Part shown: piece after piece, positions 9,001 through 18,098 of the stretch
How the letters are laid out: every line of letters starts with the position of its first letter
How positions within the stretch are numbered: the first letter of the stretch is position 1
Source: Cristatella mucedo
Lineage: Eukaryota > Bryozoa > Phylactolaemata > Cristatellidae
Direction of reading: 5' to 3'
NCBI GenBank assembly: GCA_009760855.2
Contig: WPIO01000011.1
Span: 2,045,001 to 2,109,000 of the forward strand
DNA: 64,000 nt
Position numbers and translations under genes: made by a program
Notes under the pieces: generated by a model
Database searches by the model: none
Told to the model about the DNA's origin: nothing
The model's input: the letters and a program-made list of their open reading frames with translations, nothing else

Positions 9001-11863
9001 GCGGAGGAGCGTTTGATCCGCTCGAAGTGTGTCTATCGTGTAATGAAAAGTTTTTTTTTATATATAGAAACTGCAAACATCATGCCTGCCCACTACGGCA
9101 AGTACAGGACAATGACCGAGTACGACTTTAGCAAGGACATCAGGAAGAACTTGTTCCACCAGTACTACAAAAAGTACGACATCTCTCGAAGCGGGTGAGT
9201 CCAACGCATGCGAGCAAGTTTCTTCGGTAGTCGACTCGGGGTTCGTGGGCCTTCAGCAAGCAATTGCAGCCGACCTTTCGACTGCGAGTCATTCGGAAGG
9301 GAAGAATGGTGAAAAGTGAGACGGCTCTCCAACAGTTGGCAGGTGTCCTAAGGATTTGTCTCCCCTTGCTTGGCTAATAGATTTGGAGGCGCTTCGTCTC
9401 TCAGCCACGGGCTCCTTGGGCGAAGTCAATAATTGTAATGATAATAATAATAAATCTTGTATAGCGCCCTCGGAGAACTCAATCTCTTTCTAGACGGTTT
9501 ACAGTTGCTGTAACACGACGCTCACTTCTGTCTGTCTGGCTAGAGTCGCCTCAGCTAACGGTCAAACATCGAGATAACGTTTCTCCACTCCTCCCCTCTC
9601 CGGTTTACTTAAGCAATCGCCCAGTGTCCCACTCGGCGGCAGCGCGGCGTCTGTTACCAAACCACTGACGGCAAGGGACAAGGGGCGATGGATGAGCTGA
9701 CCTCCTATCCTGACCCCCTACCCTGACCTCCTATGCTGCCCTCCTATGCTGCCCTCCTATGCGGACCATAGTTAGAGCATGGAAAACCGTTCACGACCCT
9801 CAAAATAAAGTTTTTAACATTACTAGAACCCTCTGGACGTTAAATATAATGCCCCTTTAGTCACAATTACACTCGTTATACCCAATACATTCGACAAAAT
9901 ATGAAGAAATAAGACATTAGGCGTTAGAAATATTATTGTACATTTAATTACACTAGTATAGCTAATCAGTGAACAGCTCGCAAAGTTTGGCTTGGTTTCA
10001 CCGCATCCGATTTTTGGGGGGTGGGGAGTTCTTGCCCACACACAAGGAGTGGGCGAGCGGAAGCACCTGTCGTTTAATTGGAATCTCGAATACATAGGCC
10101 CTCAGTCCATTCATACAATAATTGTAATTATAATACAGGGGTAGGGATCTATACTTGACTCAGACAACCGAGCTCATGCTGTATAATTTTCACCATCTCG
10201 ATCAAGTTTAGAATGAATATATTAAAAAAAACCGCGATAGAGTGAAGCCGAGAAAGTCGAAGTTCGAAGTGGGGCGAGGGACGGCGGTAGATGGTTTCGT
10301 ACTTTCTACTGCGAATCAGCTTTGCTGACGCGAAATTGGATAGTCGACGTATGTACCACCCGTCAGCAACGGGCGTTGCACCCACCGCCTCACAAAGCGC
10401 GAACAGTTTTCGTGACAGGCGACCAACATCCATGGACAGTTTACGAACCAATTAGCATATGTGAGCGACACTCGACCAGGCATTAGCCGTCCAGGGGCCG
10501 ACTACTCCAGAACGGAGCTAGACCCTCACAATTCCTCGGTTATGGCTGAGCAGTAGCATGCCGAAAAGGTAGCCGAGTGCTCTGTCTATACACAGGTTCA
10601 TATTCTAAAGATCTCCTCTTTATGTCGCTCGTGTCGCTGCATGGCAAGTAGCCGAAGGTTGGCCGCCTTGCTTTCGTTGCTCACGAAGGCTCCTTTTAGG
10701 TACACACGCTGCTGTTGCTGCTGCTGTAGCAGTCTCTGCTGCTGCTGTAGCAGTCGCTGCTGCTGCTGTAGCAGTCGCTGCTGCTGCTGTAGCAGTCGCT
10801 GCTGCTGCTGCTGTAGCAGTCGCTGCTGCTGCTGCTGTAGCAGCGACAGCATCAGTAGCAGATGGTTGAAGCGGCAGCAAATGTACCTTAATAAAAAATA
10901 ATACCCCTAGTGGGGTACTGGGGTGCGGTTGTACAAGTCTCAACAAACTTTCCCAGCAGCTTACAGACCTGCACCGAATCGCTGTTTGTGTTCGTGAGGG
11001 TCCTTTTGATGCCCTGCAGGAGTGCGCTGCTTTTATGCACCTGGGCTATGGACTGTGGGCATTGTTTCGATTGCAAGCCGGAAGCCTACTGAAGCCCCCA
11101 GTTCCGTCATGCCACCTTCCATTAATCAGACTGGAATGTATCAAGTGCTGCATGCACGTGGAGCTTTCGTCTCGTTTGCTGCTGTCTGCCCCCGGCATTG
11201 AAATGCTCGACTGTCCTTGGCGAGATGTATTTCCAAAGTGAAACGCGGCACCGGCATCCCTTGCTACGTTTCTGTTTGGGCTGAACATTTGTTTTATGGT
11301 CGAACATTGTCTTATGGTCGAGACTGTACTTTGGCCGAGCAGTCTTTTCGTCGAGGATTGTATTTTGGTCGAGCGTTGTCTTTCTACTGACCACACCACC
11401 TTAAATACTTATTCAGTCGTGCGATGTGACATGTACCCCTCTGACGTGTACCACCCCCCCCCTCGGTAGCGTAGTGCACCGACCGATTTATTGACAGAGC
11501 TAGCAGGGTGTCGGCAGCGCTAGCCACGATCTATGATACTAGCCTGCCTGTCGGCACGCGCGCTGCAGGTACTGCAGCCGCTTCAAGGTGACGAGCACGA
11601 GGAAGAGCTGTTCGAATAGCACGACTTCCGCTTCCGCCTGGGCCAGCATCATGGAGCACGGCGCCGTCGTGTGCGTCGAATGCCAAAAGACGGCGATGGA
11701 GCGAAGCATCGGCGACCGGTGCAAGGGTCACGGACTGCTCGGCACGGACACCAACTGGAACGCCGTCAACGTGCCGGGCTGCCACGGCTGGTGGCAGCTG
11801 ATCCAGGAGCACGGGCCGTGCACCTGCCAGGACAACGGACCGCTCGACTTGATCTTCGTGTAG
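5707..11863 (+). CDS. SBSPON: SBSPON-like secreted somatomedin-B / thrombospondin type-1 protein (4 exons)
   Basis: Rebuilt CDS: join 5707-6007, 6905-7108, 9068-9194, 11569-11863, 927 nt, 308 residues plus TAG. Residues 1-30 are a signal peptide (hydrophobic 7-25). Residues 37-99 form a somatomedin-B domain with ten Cys (37, 41, 42, 49, 79, 81, 85, 91, 92, 99), including the CYCDESC and GDCC motifs. Residues 104-155 are a TSP type-1 repeat (DWFAYDDCSKECGFG). Residues 169-211 include the conserved IRKNLF..YYKKYD stretch. Residues 212-308 are the family's C-terminal module (YCSRFKV, VCVECQ, GDRCKGHGL, C-terminal LDLIFV). Domain order and overall length match animal SBSPON proteins, which are extracellular and little characterised; a matrix role is inference. 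All three splice junctions conserve frame. An in-frame TGA at 5683 supports the ATG at 5707. One oddity is an Ala-rich insert (about 54-77) inside the SMB domain, longer than I expect for the family. No disabling mutation is seen. Confidence 0.92.
6008..6904 (+). other. Intron 1 of the SBSPON-like gene
   Basis: GT-AG intron of 897 bp, phase 1, very GC-rich, with C and G homopolymers (about 6185-6204 and 6810-6826) and a minisatellite at 6609-6716. The long open frames across it come from GC bias rather than coding. Confidence 0.85.
6609..6716. repeat. Minisatellite in intron 1
   Basis: About five imperfect copies of a 20-24 bp unit, GGAGTCGCGAGTCCAGGAGG, with alternating TCGCG and TCTCG versions. 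Confidence 0.88.
6905..7108 (+). CDS. SBSPON: SBSPON-like exon 2: TSP type-1 repeat
   Basis: The acceptor is TCGTTTTGCAG at 6894-6904 and the donor is GCG|GTGAGG at 7109. The exon begins with the two bases that complete codon 101 (Pro) and ends after base 1 of codon 169. Six cysteines (104, 115, 119, 141, 150, 155) fit a TSP1 fold. Phase-1 introns on both sides make this a classic shuffled-domain exon. Confidence 0.9.
7109..9067 (+). other. Intron 2 of the SBSPON-like gene
   Basis: GT-AG intron of 1959 bp, phase 1. It is GC-rich to about 9000 with several C/G homopolymers and a 42-bp tandem repeat (8610-8735). It ends in a T-rich stretch before the acceptor. I see no other exon in it. Confidence 0.85.
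8610..8735. repeat. 42-bp tandem repeat, three copies, in intron 2
   Basis: Units at 8610-8651, 8652-8693 and 8694-8735 begin CTCCCGTCCTCCCCCCTACC and look identical, followed by a decayed partial unit. 42 is a multiple of three, so one frame gives a repeating proline/tyrosine peptide, but it lies inside the intron. Confidence 0.93.
9068..9194 (+). CDS. SBSPON: SBSPON-like exon 3: linker with the IRKNLF stretch
   Basis: The acceptor is a run of T followed by ATATATAG ending at 9067, and the donor is GCGG|GTGAGT at 9195. The exon completes codon 169 (Glu), encodes residues 170-210, and ends after base 2 of codon 211 (Gly). It is rich in Tyr and Lys and its codon usage is balanced, unlike the GC-biased exons 1 and 2. 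Confidence 0.88.
9427..9514 (-). mobile_element. LINE-B 3' tail fragment in intron 3
   Basis: ATAATAATAATAA is followed by TATAGCGCCCTCGGAGAACT, then CAATCTCTTTCTAGACG. This is the reverse complement of the LINE-B terminus. Confidence 0.8.
10708..10862. repeat. CTG-rich minisatellite (21- and 24-bp units) in intron 3
   Basis: Each unit is (CTG)3-5 followed by TAGCAGTCG. The TAG positions (10727, 10748, 10769, 10790, 10814, 10838) give spacings of 21, 21, 21, 24 and 24 bp. Each CTGCTGTAGCAG can fold on itself. Confidence 0.93.
11279..11385. repeat. Degenerate minisatellite in intron 3
   Basis: About five to six diverged copies of a unit near 20-23 bp containing TTTTATGGTCGAACATTGTC. Confidence 0.65.
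11569..11863 (+). CDS. SBSPON: SBSPON-like exon 4: C-terminal module and stop
   Basis: The acceptor is CGCTGCAG at 11561-11568. I chose it over the TAG at 11540-11542 because only this site keeps the phase-2 frame, and it starts the exon at the conserved YC (residues 212-213). The exon holds the CVECQ motif, a GDRC...G.GL stretch, several Cys/Trp positions and the stop at 11861-11863. Confidence 0.88.
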
Positions 11864-12093
11864 GCGCCCGCGCCCCCCCCCCCCCGTCGCTCGACGCTGG
11901 AGGCGTGCCGCAGGGCGAGGGCCCGTGCGCGACTGCGAAGGGCAAGGACTGCGCTCGCGACTGCAGCATTGCAGCATCTCCACGCGCCCGCTCGGCATCA
12001 GAATCGAACGTCGACCAACGATCGATCGAGTATCGTTGGAGCTCCGACTGCAAGCCTCAGGCAGCCCCTGGTTGCCACCTCAGTGGCCGGCAG

Positions 12094-12165
12094 TCGTCGT
12101 TCAGCGACGAGTGGCGGCGGCGCTGCCACTCGTCGTTCAGCGACGAGTGGCGGCGGCGCTGCCAC
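12094..12165. repeat. 36-bp perfect direct repeat, two copies, each with a hairpin
   Basis: Units at 12094-12129 and 12130-12165 look identical. Each starts TCGTCGTTCAGCGACGA, a 6-bp stem with a 5-nt loop. Probably within the 3'UTR. Confidence 0.9.
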
Positions 12166-12940
12166 GCCCAACTGCCGAGCTTTCTCCTCCGACGGACCGC
12201 CACCGCCGCCGAAGCTCTGAGATGGAAGCTCGGAAGGCCGGTTACTCGATGGGCGGCCGCTCGAGCTTGCTGGCGGCCTCTCTGTCTCTAGCTGTCCTCT
12301 ATATAGCCGCGATCGCTGCTACGATTAGGACGCCCTTGACAAAAGAGTGGCGCCGACGAGAGGACGGAGCCGAGAGAGGACGGAGTGTAGCAGCGAAGCG
12401 GTCGCCAGAGATCGACTGGCCTTCCGGTAGGCGCGGGACTAGAGGTCGCCTGCTCGCTGCAGGTCGGTCGCTCGCTTTGTCGTCTGCTGAGGTCAAGATT
12501 GTCGGAGCCTGCTATTTATTACTGAGCTTAGTATGCCGAGTTCGTTGCGTGCGTGCGTGCGTGGCGTCCAGCGGGTATCTAGCATTTGTACATACGAGCG
12601 CGTGTGTTTGCGAGGAACGATAGCAGAAATACGGAAAATAGTAGTCGCAGCTGGTTCGGCGAATTCGCCTTCATCTGAGAATTCGGAAGCAGGCGAGCTG
12701 TCTCGTCGGCTGTCCACTCGGCAAGTCGCTCTCACTGCTCGAAGCAGCTTTCACTCGCGCACCAAGGCCGAATGAGATCGAGGCTTGTTGCTGCCGTCCG
12801 AGGGGCGCGAATCTCGGGCTATCGCCTTGCGAATGCCCGCCAAGCGTCCTCGCATGATGCAGTCGGGCGCGCACTGTCATCGAGCTGACGCCGCCAGACT
12901 TTCTCGATTTGTCTCGATTGTTGCGTACTCGAGGGCGGGC

Positions 12941-12946
12941 AATAAA
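12941..12946 (+). promoter_or_regulatory. Candidate polyadenylation signal AATAAA
   Basis: This is an AATAAA hexamer about 1.08 kb after the stop codon of the SBSPON-like gene. I noticed no closer AATAAA on the + strand. If it is used, the 3'UTR would be about 1.1 kb and would include the 36-bp direct repeat at 12094-12165. Confidence 0.3.
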
Positions 12947-13080
12947 TATTTGCTCACTCGCACAGCTGCTGCCGTCAGATTTCTATCGGTCGTTTTTCGC
13001 GCTCTCACTCGCAGGAGGACGGGAGTCCTTAACGACCTTGAAGCGAAAACCTTCTCGTGTTTTCCAGAAAAAACATCGGT

Positions 13081-13134
13081 GGCTAGCTTTTCTGCTGCCG
13101 GGACTGGAGCAGTCCGGAAGCAGAAAAGCTAGCC
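13081..13134. repeat. Long near-perfect hairpin
   Basis: Arm GGCTAGCTTTTCTGCT (13081-13096) is exactly complementary to AGCAGAAAAGCTAGCC (13119-13134). The inner part pairs with one mismatch and one extra base, leaving a loop of about 5 nt. Confidence 0.85.
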
Positions 13135-13248
13135 CAAGATAGCGTCAGTTTATCGTCCGAAATAGTTAAGGGTGAGTTAGTTTTAGAGCCGGGTGCTGTG
13201 ACCGCCAGAAAAACCGACTGGACGGTGTGCAGTCGCGACATTTAGGTA

Positions 13249-13529
13249 ATTCATCTCGGTCTGTAACTCCACAAAGACTACGTGGGCGTTACGCAGGAGT
13301 TTCGTATAGTATAAGTTTCGTATAGCTCGCTAAAAGCCAAAGTGGCTTTCGGTAGCCATTAGGCTCCATCTCACGCAACAAAAAGAAAGCGAGAAGCATA
13401 GCTGAGTCAGGAGAGCCGCTGAGGTAGTAAGTAGGATGAAAGTAGCAGATCAGGATGGCTGGAAAGGATGTGCCATTATCAACAGCAAGAGAGTAGTTGT
13501 CGTTGCGTAAGAATTGTGGGAGCGAGTTG
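13249..13529 (-). mobile_element. LINE-A 3' end fragment
   Basis: On the minus strand it matches the last 280 bp of LINE-A: end of the reverse transcriptase frame, CTTTCGGTAGCC..., and the GTGGAGTTACAG terminus (seen at 13261 as CTGTAACTCCACAAAG). Confidence 0.85.
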
Positions 13530-15197
13530 AGCCGAGTGGCGTTGTCGAGGCCGCGACTGCGTGCTTAAGTTCGGGTGCAATGCACACACGTATGCCTATC
13601 CTAAGCCTCACTAGAAAGCCGAATGCGCCAGTGCAATGCGGGACCGCACAATTCGCTGACGCCTTTTGGTCTCTCTGAGCTTCGGTTCTTGCTGAGTAGT
13701 TTGAAGGGGCGCACAGCGAGCGGACAGCTGCGCGCGCCGAGGCGACCGATGCAGGCTGACGGGCGGTTTACGGCGGAGGCGGCTCGCCGTAGCACGCCGG
13801 CTTACAATATCTTCCGTGCCGGAAATGGTCGAGCATCCGGCATTAGACCGAGACTTAGCTGGTTTGAAATGGCACTCGTTCCATCCACGCTTGACTTAGC
13901 GGCGTCCGTTTCGAACGCAAAGAACGGCCGCCCGATCGACCGACGTTGGCTGCACCGCGAACGCTTGTACGCAGCCGCCGAGATCCGGTCGCCGAGTCAG
14001 TCACGTGCCGCCGAGCGACGCCAGCGAACAACGAGCGGATCTGGGATCGACCAGAGCAGCTGCAGCAGCCGCCGCCGCCGGAGCTTTTGGCCACGCCCTT
14101 GACTTTGGCGCCCGACTGCGAACCTTTGCTGCCTTTGCAGCCAGTTGCAGGACATTGGCGGCGCGAACGCGAACGAATCCATCCCGACTTCCGCTTCGCA
14201 GGCCGACCCTTGCGGCTGAGGCTTTCTTGGCTAAGAGTCGACAAGCTGTGCGCTCGCCGCGCGGCTGCGTCTTCCGAATCGGGCCGGATCAGGTCGTGAT
14301 TAATTGACCCAGCTGAGTCACCCGCATAGCTACGTCTCGCTGCGGCGTGGCTCCGGCGGTCGCTTAAGCTTAGGCGGCGGTTTCCTCAGACGCCTGCGGC
14401 GTGGACGCTTCTCAAAGCTGCCGATCGAAAGATGAGATACAGCTGGCTCTACGACTCGGGACAATCGCCTGAGCCGCCGCCGTCGGCGGCCAGCGGCCCA
14501 GCGCCGTCGGCGGCCCAATTTAGGAGGGCGGCGAACTCTGCGCCGAATTCGCCGCGCGGCCTCGATTGCTTCACCGCTGGCGCTTTCGGCGTACGCCCTA
14601 AAGTTACTTTTGGGAGTCGCGAACCACTGGGGGTTAGGGGGCGGCGACGGCGGGTGGCGGCGAATGCCGCCGGAGGAAGAGGGCGGAGCCGTGCCGTCGA
14701 TTCTGCAGCGACCGATGTCGCGCGCCGAGCCGCACCGTCCAACGCAGTCGAGAGCGTCTCCCGTCTTAATTAAGCCCAGCTCTGGCGCGCAGCGAGGCGC
14801 CCGCCCGTCGACGGAAGACCGGTCGGTCAAGCGACGCGTAACCTGGGCGGGGGGCGGGGGGGGGGCGTGCCTGACGACGACGACGCATGCCGTGTTCCGG
14901 CAGCGCTAACTAGAAAGGCGGCACAATTCTCGTCGAGCCCAGATTAAAAGGTGCAGGCTTAAAAGGGGCGTGGGCACAAGTGGGATTAAAAGGGGCGTGC
15001 GCGAGTGACCGCCGTTGTCGTCTGCAGAAGGAAGGAGAAATGATTTGTAAGAAAAAACTAACACTGCGACGTCGGTCACGTGACTAAAACCCGCGCCTCC
15101 GCCGAACGTCTCGGATAAGTTTTCCGGGTTCGCAACCTCGTCATCCGACGCGCGGGTCCGGATTTGAATCGGCTCCGCTCACTGCGTACGCGCACGC
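13530..15197. other. GC-rich DNA with no recognised gene
   Basis: Open frames on both strands are low-complexity Arg/Ala/Pro-rich with no motif. A G-rich run lies near 14848-14867. Confidence 0.45.
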
Positions 15198-15372
15198 TGG
15201 TTTGGCCACACTGCGGCTACTGTGCTCGCTTTTAAAGACCGAGGTCAAGGTGAATATATACGACGACCGCGGTCGTGGGCTCGAGCCCGCGCCCCGTGGC
15301 GTATGCGCAAGTAGAGATTAAGTTCTCTCGGGGCGCTATCCGAATGGATTGCATTTATTTTTGTTTATTTAT
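15198..15372 (+). mobile_element. SINE1 copy
   Basis: Diverged head GGTTTGGCCACACTGC, then GACCGAGGTCAAGGTGAAT, box-B-like GTGGGCTCGAGCCCG, tail TAGAGATTAAGTTCTCTCGG and a T-rich end. Confidence 0.82.
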
Positions 15373-15452
15373 TCGGAACCGGAGGGTCGTCGTTTGTAGC
15401 GGCTCTTTGCTTACGGCGGCGACGGCGCGTTTGGCACAGCGAAGGGCTTTCG

Positions 15453-15502
15453 CCTCGCTTCGTAGAGTCTTCCCTTTGGGAGGGAGACTCTGCGAAGCGA
15501 GG
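15453..15502. repeat. Hairpin of about 21 bp stem
   Basis: Arms CCTCGCTTCGTAGAGTCT.. (15453-15474) and ..AGACTCTGCGAAGCGAGG (15482-15502) pair with one mismatch and one bulge, around a 7-nt loop. Confidence 0.82.
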
Positions 15503-15819
15503 ACTGCAGGCCGAAAGACTCGAAAATGACCTGTACGGCTGTACGCATATCCGCATAATGTCCGCAGTCAACCGTGCCGGCTTTCAGGTGCGTAGCATCG
15601 TAAAAACTCGTCTTGCTTGCGAGATATCGCGATATCGCAGCCAAAGGAGCGAGCGTACTTGTGGCACGCGGCGTCCGGAAGCTCTCTACTTGCATGACTG
15701 CCGCTTCTTCTGCCGTAATAACCGTGGCGCTGTAACGACTCGCGAAAATAACGACGAAAATAACGGTCTCCTTACGGTGATACTTCTGTACCTCAAGATG
15801 CAGGCTTAGAATGTAGGTA

Positions 15820-16036
15820 CCACTTCCATGTAACTCACTACCTCGACAGCTCTCTTGACTCTGCTAAGCTCTCCACTTTCCCTTTGTTGCGTGAGATGAA
15901 GTAAGTTGGCTACCGAATGCGTACCGAAAGCCGCTTTGGCTCTGAGTGCACTATATAAAACTTTCTTGCATAGCACCTACATAGTCTTTGTGCACCTGTG
16001 GAGTTACAGATAGAGATACATTACATTAAATTAATC
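15820..16036 (+). mobile_element. LINE-A 3' end fragment
   Basis: Matches the LINE-A terminus: TTTGTTGCGTGAGATGAAGT, TACCGAATGCGTACCGAAAG, then GGAGTTACAGATAGAGATAC and an ATTACATTAA tail. Confidence 0.85.
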
Positions 16037-16610
16037 AAACAGACAGGCAAGTTTCTATCGGTAGCTGCAAGTCGCAAGTGAGATTTGCTATGTACATGAG
16101 GACTTAATATACATGATATACATACCCTACGGGATATGCATATTATGTACGTCAGTATTTATATGCTGGTGCTGTGAAATTGTTCATGCTAAGAACATTG
16201 AAAATTTAATGTTAGCTGCTTCAGCAACCTCCTGTAGGGATGGAACCGGTTCAAGACTCACTGGTATATAAACATTTCAATCAGTGAGTGACTTCAATAA
16301 CGCCATTAAAAATTCAACCACGATGATCTATACATTTGACTTCAGTTACCTAATCGTTCTAAGGCAATGAATAACTAACGTATCTGATAAACTTGGCCCG
16401 AGGGCGGATGAGGCTAACTACTGAGGGAAATTTAGCTTTCGTGCTATCAATTTGTTGGCTCTGATCAACCTTTACGAGCCGAGAGACAGCTCACGATATT
16501 GCGAATTATTATCCTACGACTGAGCGGTGAAGAACTTACGGTTCGCTGCAAACGACTCACCGTGAATGACTCGCCGTGAACGACTCGCAGTGAGGGACTC
16601 GCTCAACTGC
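16037..16610. other. AT-rich DNA with no recognised feature
   Basis: A few imperfect ACTCGCxGTGA repeats lie near 16555-16600. Nothing else seen. Confidence 0.4.
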
Positions 16611-16795
16611 CTCATTAAATGTCGAGTAGCAGGTGATGCAGCGACGTCAGTCGGCAGTGAGTTCCAGGCTTTGACAGCGTGTGAACTGCTGAAGGCACGA
16701 TCGCCAAAGGGTTCGAATTTGCTTGAGGCACAGCTGGTGGACCAGAGTCTCGACGTCGCCTCTTGACGGAGAGCCAGCGCAGGTCGGAGGGAAAG
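16611..16795 (-). mobile_element. Decayed LINE-B-like reverse transcriptase C-terminus
   Basis: Minus strand reads a diverged version of the ...DRAFS...AWNSLPTDV block found in the other LINE-B copies. On + this is GAGTTCCAGGCTTTG with GCACGATCGCCAAAGGGTT. Confidence 0.6.
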
Positions 16796-17654
16796 AAGCC
16801 AAAGAAAAGCCTTCCTGTTTGTCTAAGGATTTGCTCCGTGCACGACTGTTTGCCTCGTTCCTTGTGCGCTGCTCATGCATAAGCTTTGATTTGAGCACCA
16901 GTCTTCATCATGTCAATCGTGTATAATGTGCATGCTTTCTTCCAGCCTCCGCGAAGTGCGAAGAAAAAAAATACTCGGTTCTCTGTACAGGTCTATGCAC
17001 TGCTACAACTATTTCGCAAAAGTTGCGAGTTATTTAATTTCGGCCCACACAGGACACTACTTGAAGCGTAAGCGCCGCCTGGAGGACGAAGGAAGTCGGT
17101 TACGAAGGGCAGTGTCGAGCTGGAAAGCCGGTTGTAGGCGTGCATGGCTTCCGTCCGTCCTACACCCCGCGAAGACGGAAACGAGAGCAGAGCGCAGCAA
17201 GCAGCCTCCTCCAATTGCTAATCAGGTGAAGTCACGCTGCCGCAGCCAATTTAGTCTAGACTGCTGGTATTTAGCCCTGGCAGCGTGCACCTTCCGCTAC
17301 GCTTACGAGTGCTTCACGGCCGCACTATTGATCCCCGTTGGAAAGTGGCACGCTGCTAGACTGCCAGACGCCGCCATCTTTCGGTTTCTCGCGTTGCTCT
17401 AATTGGCTAGCCTTCCACCGTGCGTGCGACTCACTTCCGGCGTGGCTGCCGCCAAGAGGTCAGGGCATGGCGTGCCGTTGCTCGCTCCGCGGTTACATTA
17501 ATCGTACCGTCCCACAGCCGTAAGTGTCGGGATTGTCTTGGGTTAAAGTTGTAAAGTATGAGTACGAAACCTAGCTGCGGACAGTCCTCGGTGGGTTGAC
17601 GCCTCGCTGCCACTGCCGTCTCGCGCCCTCCAGAATTCCAGCCGCCCGTGCACG
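16796..17654. other. No recognised feature
   Basis: Mixed-composition DNA; no domain, repeat or RNA signal seen. Confidence 0.35.
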
Positions 17655-17785
17655 GGTACCTAGGGCCCAGGTCGCAGGTTCGACCTCTGCAGTGGGCCAT
17701 CCTTTGTTGCTCGCAGCAAGTGGAGGTGATAGCCGGCAAAGCTCTCACACTGCTATATGAACGAGGCTGTTGAATCGGCTCTCAT
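17655..17785 (+). mobile_element. SINE2 copy, partial
   Basis: Box-B-like GGTCGCAGGTTCGACC, then GCAGTGGGCCATCC, GGTGATAGCC and GAGGCTGTTGAATCGGCTC, the SINE2 body also seen at 23726, 34062, 37043, 41188 and 51540. Confidence 0.72.
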
Positions 17786-18047
17786 ATTATCATAGCATCA
17801 TTTCCAACGATGCGGAGGCGGCGGCAGCAGTGTGAACTCGGCACCGAGCGTGCGACAATAAATTAGGTGCCTTCTCATTAAGAGCCGCCTCCAGAGCCTA
17901 TCGGGCCAGCCAGCGCTGACAGGGAGCGCCTTGTCTGCCGTCGCGCCGTCGCGCCGGCAGCCGCCGTCGAGCCTAGACGCGACCGCTGGGTGCCATTGCG
18001 AGGCGGCCTCGACGGTCTAGGTGATCTCGACGACCCGCGAACTCGGC

Positions 18048-18050
<3 letters not shown>

Positions 18051-18095
<45 letters not shown>
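18051..18095. repeat. (GA)n microsatellite
   Basis: Pure GA tract of about 44 bp. Confidence 0.95.

Positions 18096-18098
<3 letters not shown>

Larger units (their letters stand above)
9195..11568 (+). other. Intron 3 of the SBSPON-like gene
   Basis: GT-AG intron of 2374 bp, phase 2. It contains a LINE-B tail (9427-9514), a short CCTCCTATG-type minisatellite (about 9700-9765), a CTG-rich minisatellite (10708-10862) and a degenerate repeat at 11279-11385. It is more AT-rich than introns 1 and 2. Confidence 0.85.
11864..13247. other. 3' flank of the SBSPON-like gene
   Basis: Mostly GC-rich. It contains a 36-bp direct repeat at 12094-12165, the candidate AATAAA at 12941 and a hairpin at 13081-13134. 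No additional gene recognised. Confidence 0.5.

Noticed and set aside
10598-10852. Gln-rich minus-strand frame from the CTG repeat
   Set aside because: Inside intron 3, and the repeat alone produces it.
11540-11542. TAG as the acceptor of the last exon
   Set aside because: It would break the phase-2 frame; the CTGCAG ending at 11568 keeps it and starts the exon at the conserved YC.
11531-11998. 155-codon minus-strand frame opposite exon 4
   Set aside because: Shadow of the last SBSPON-like exon.
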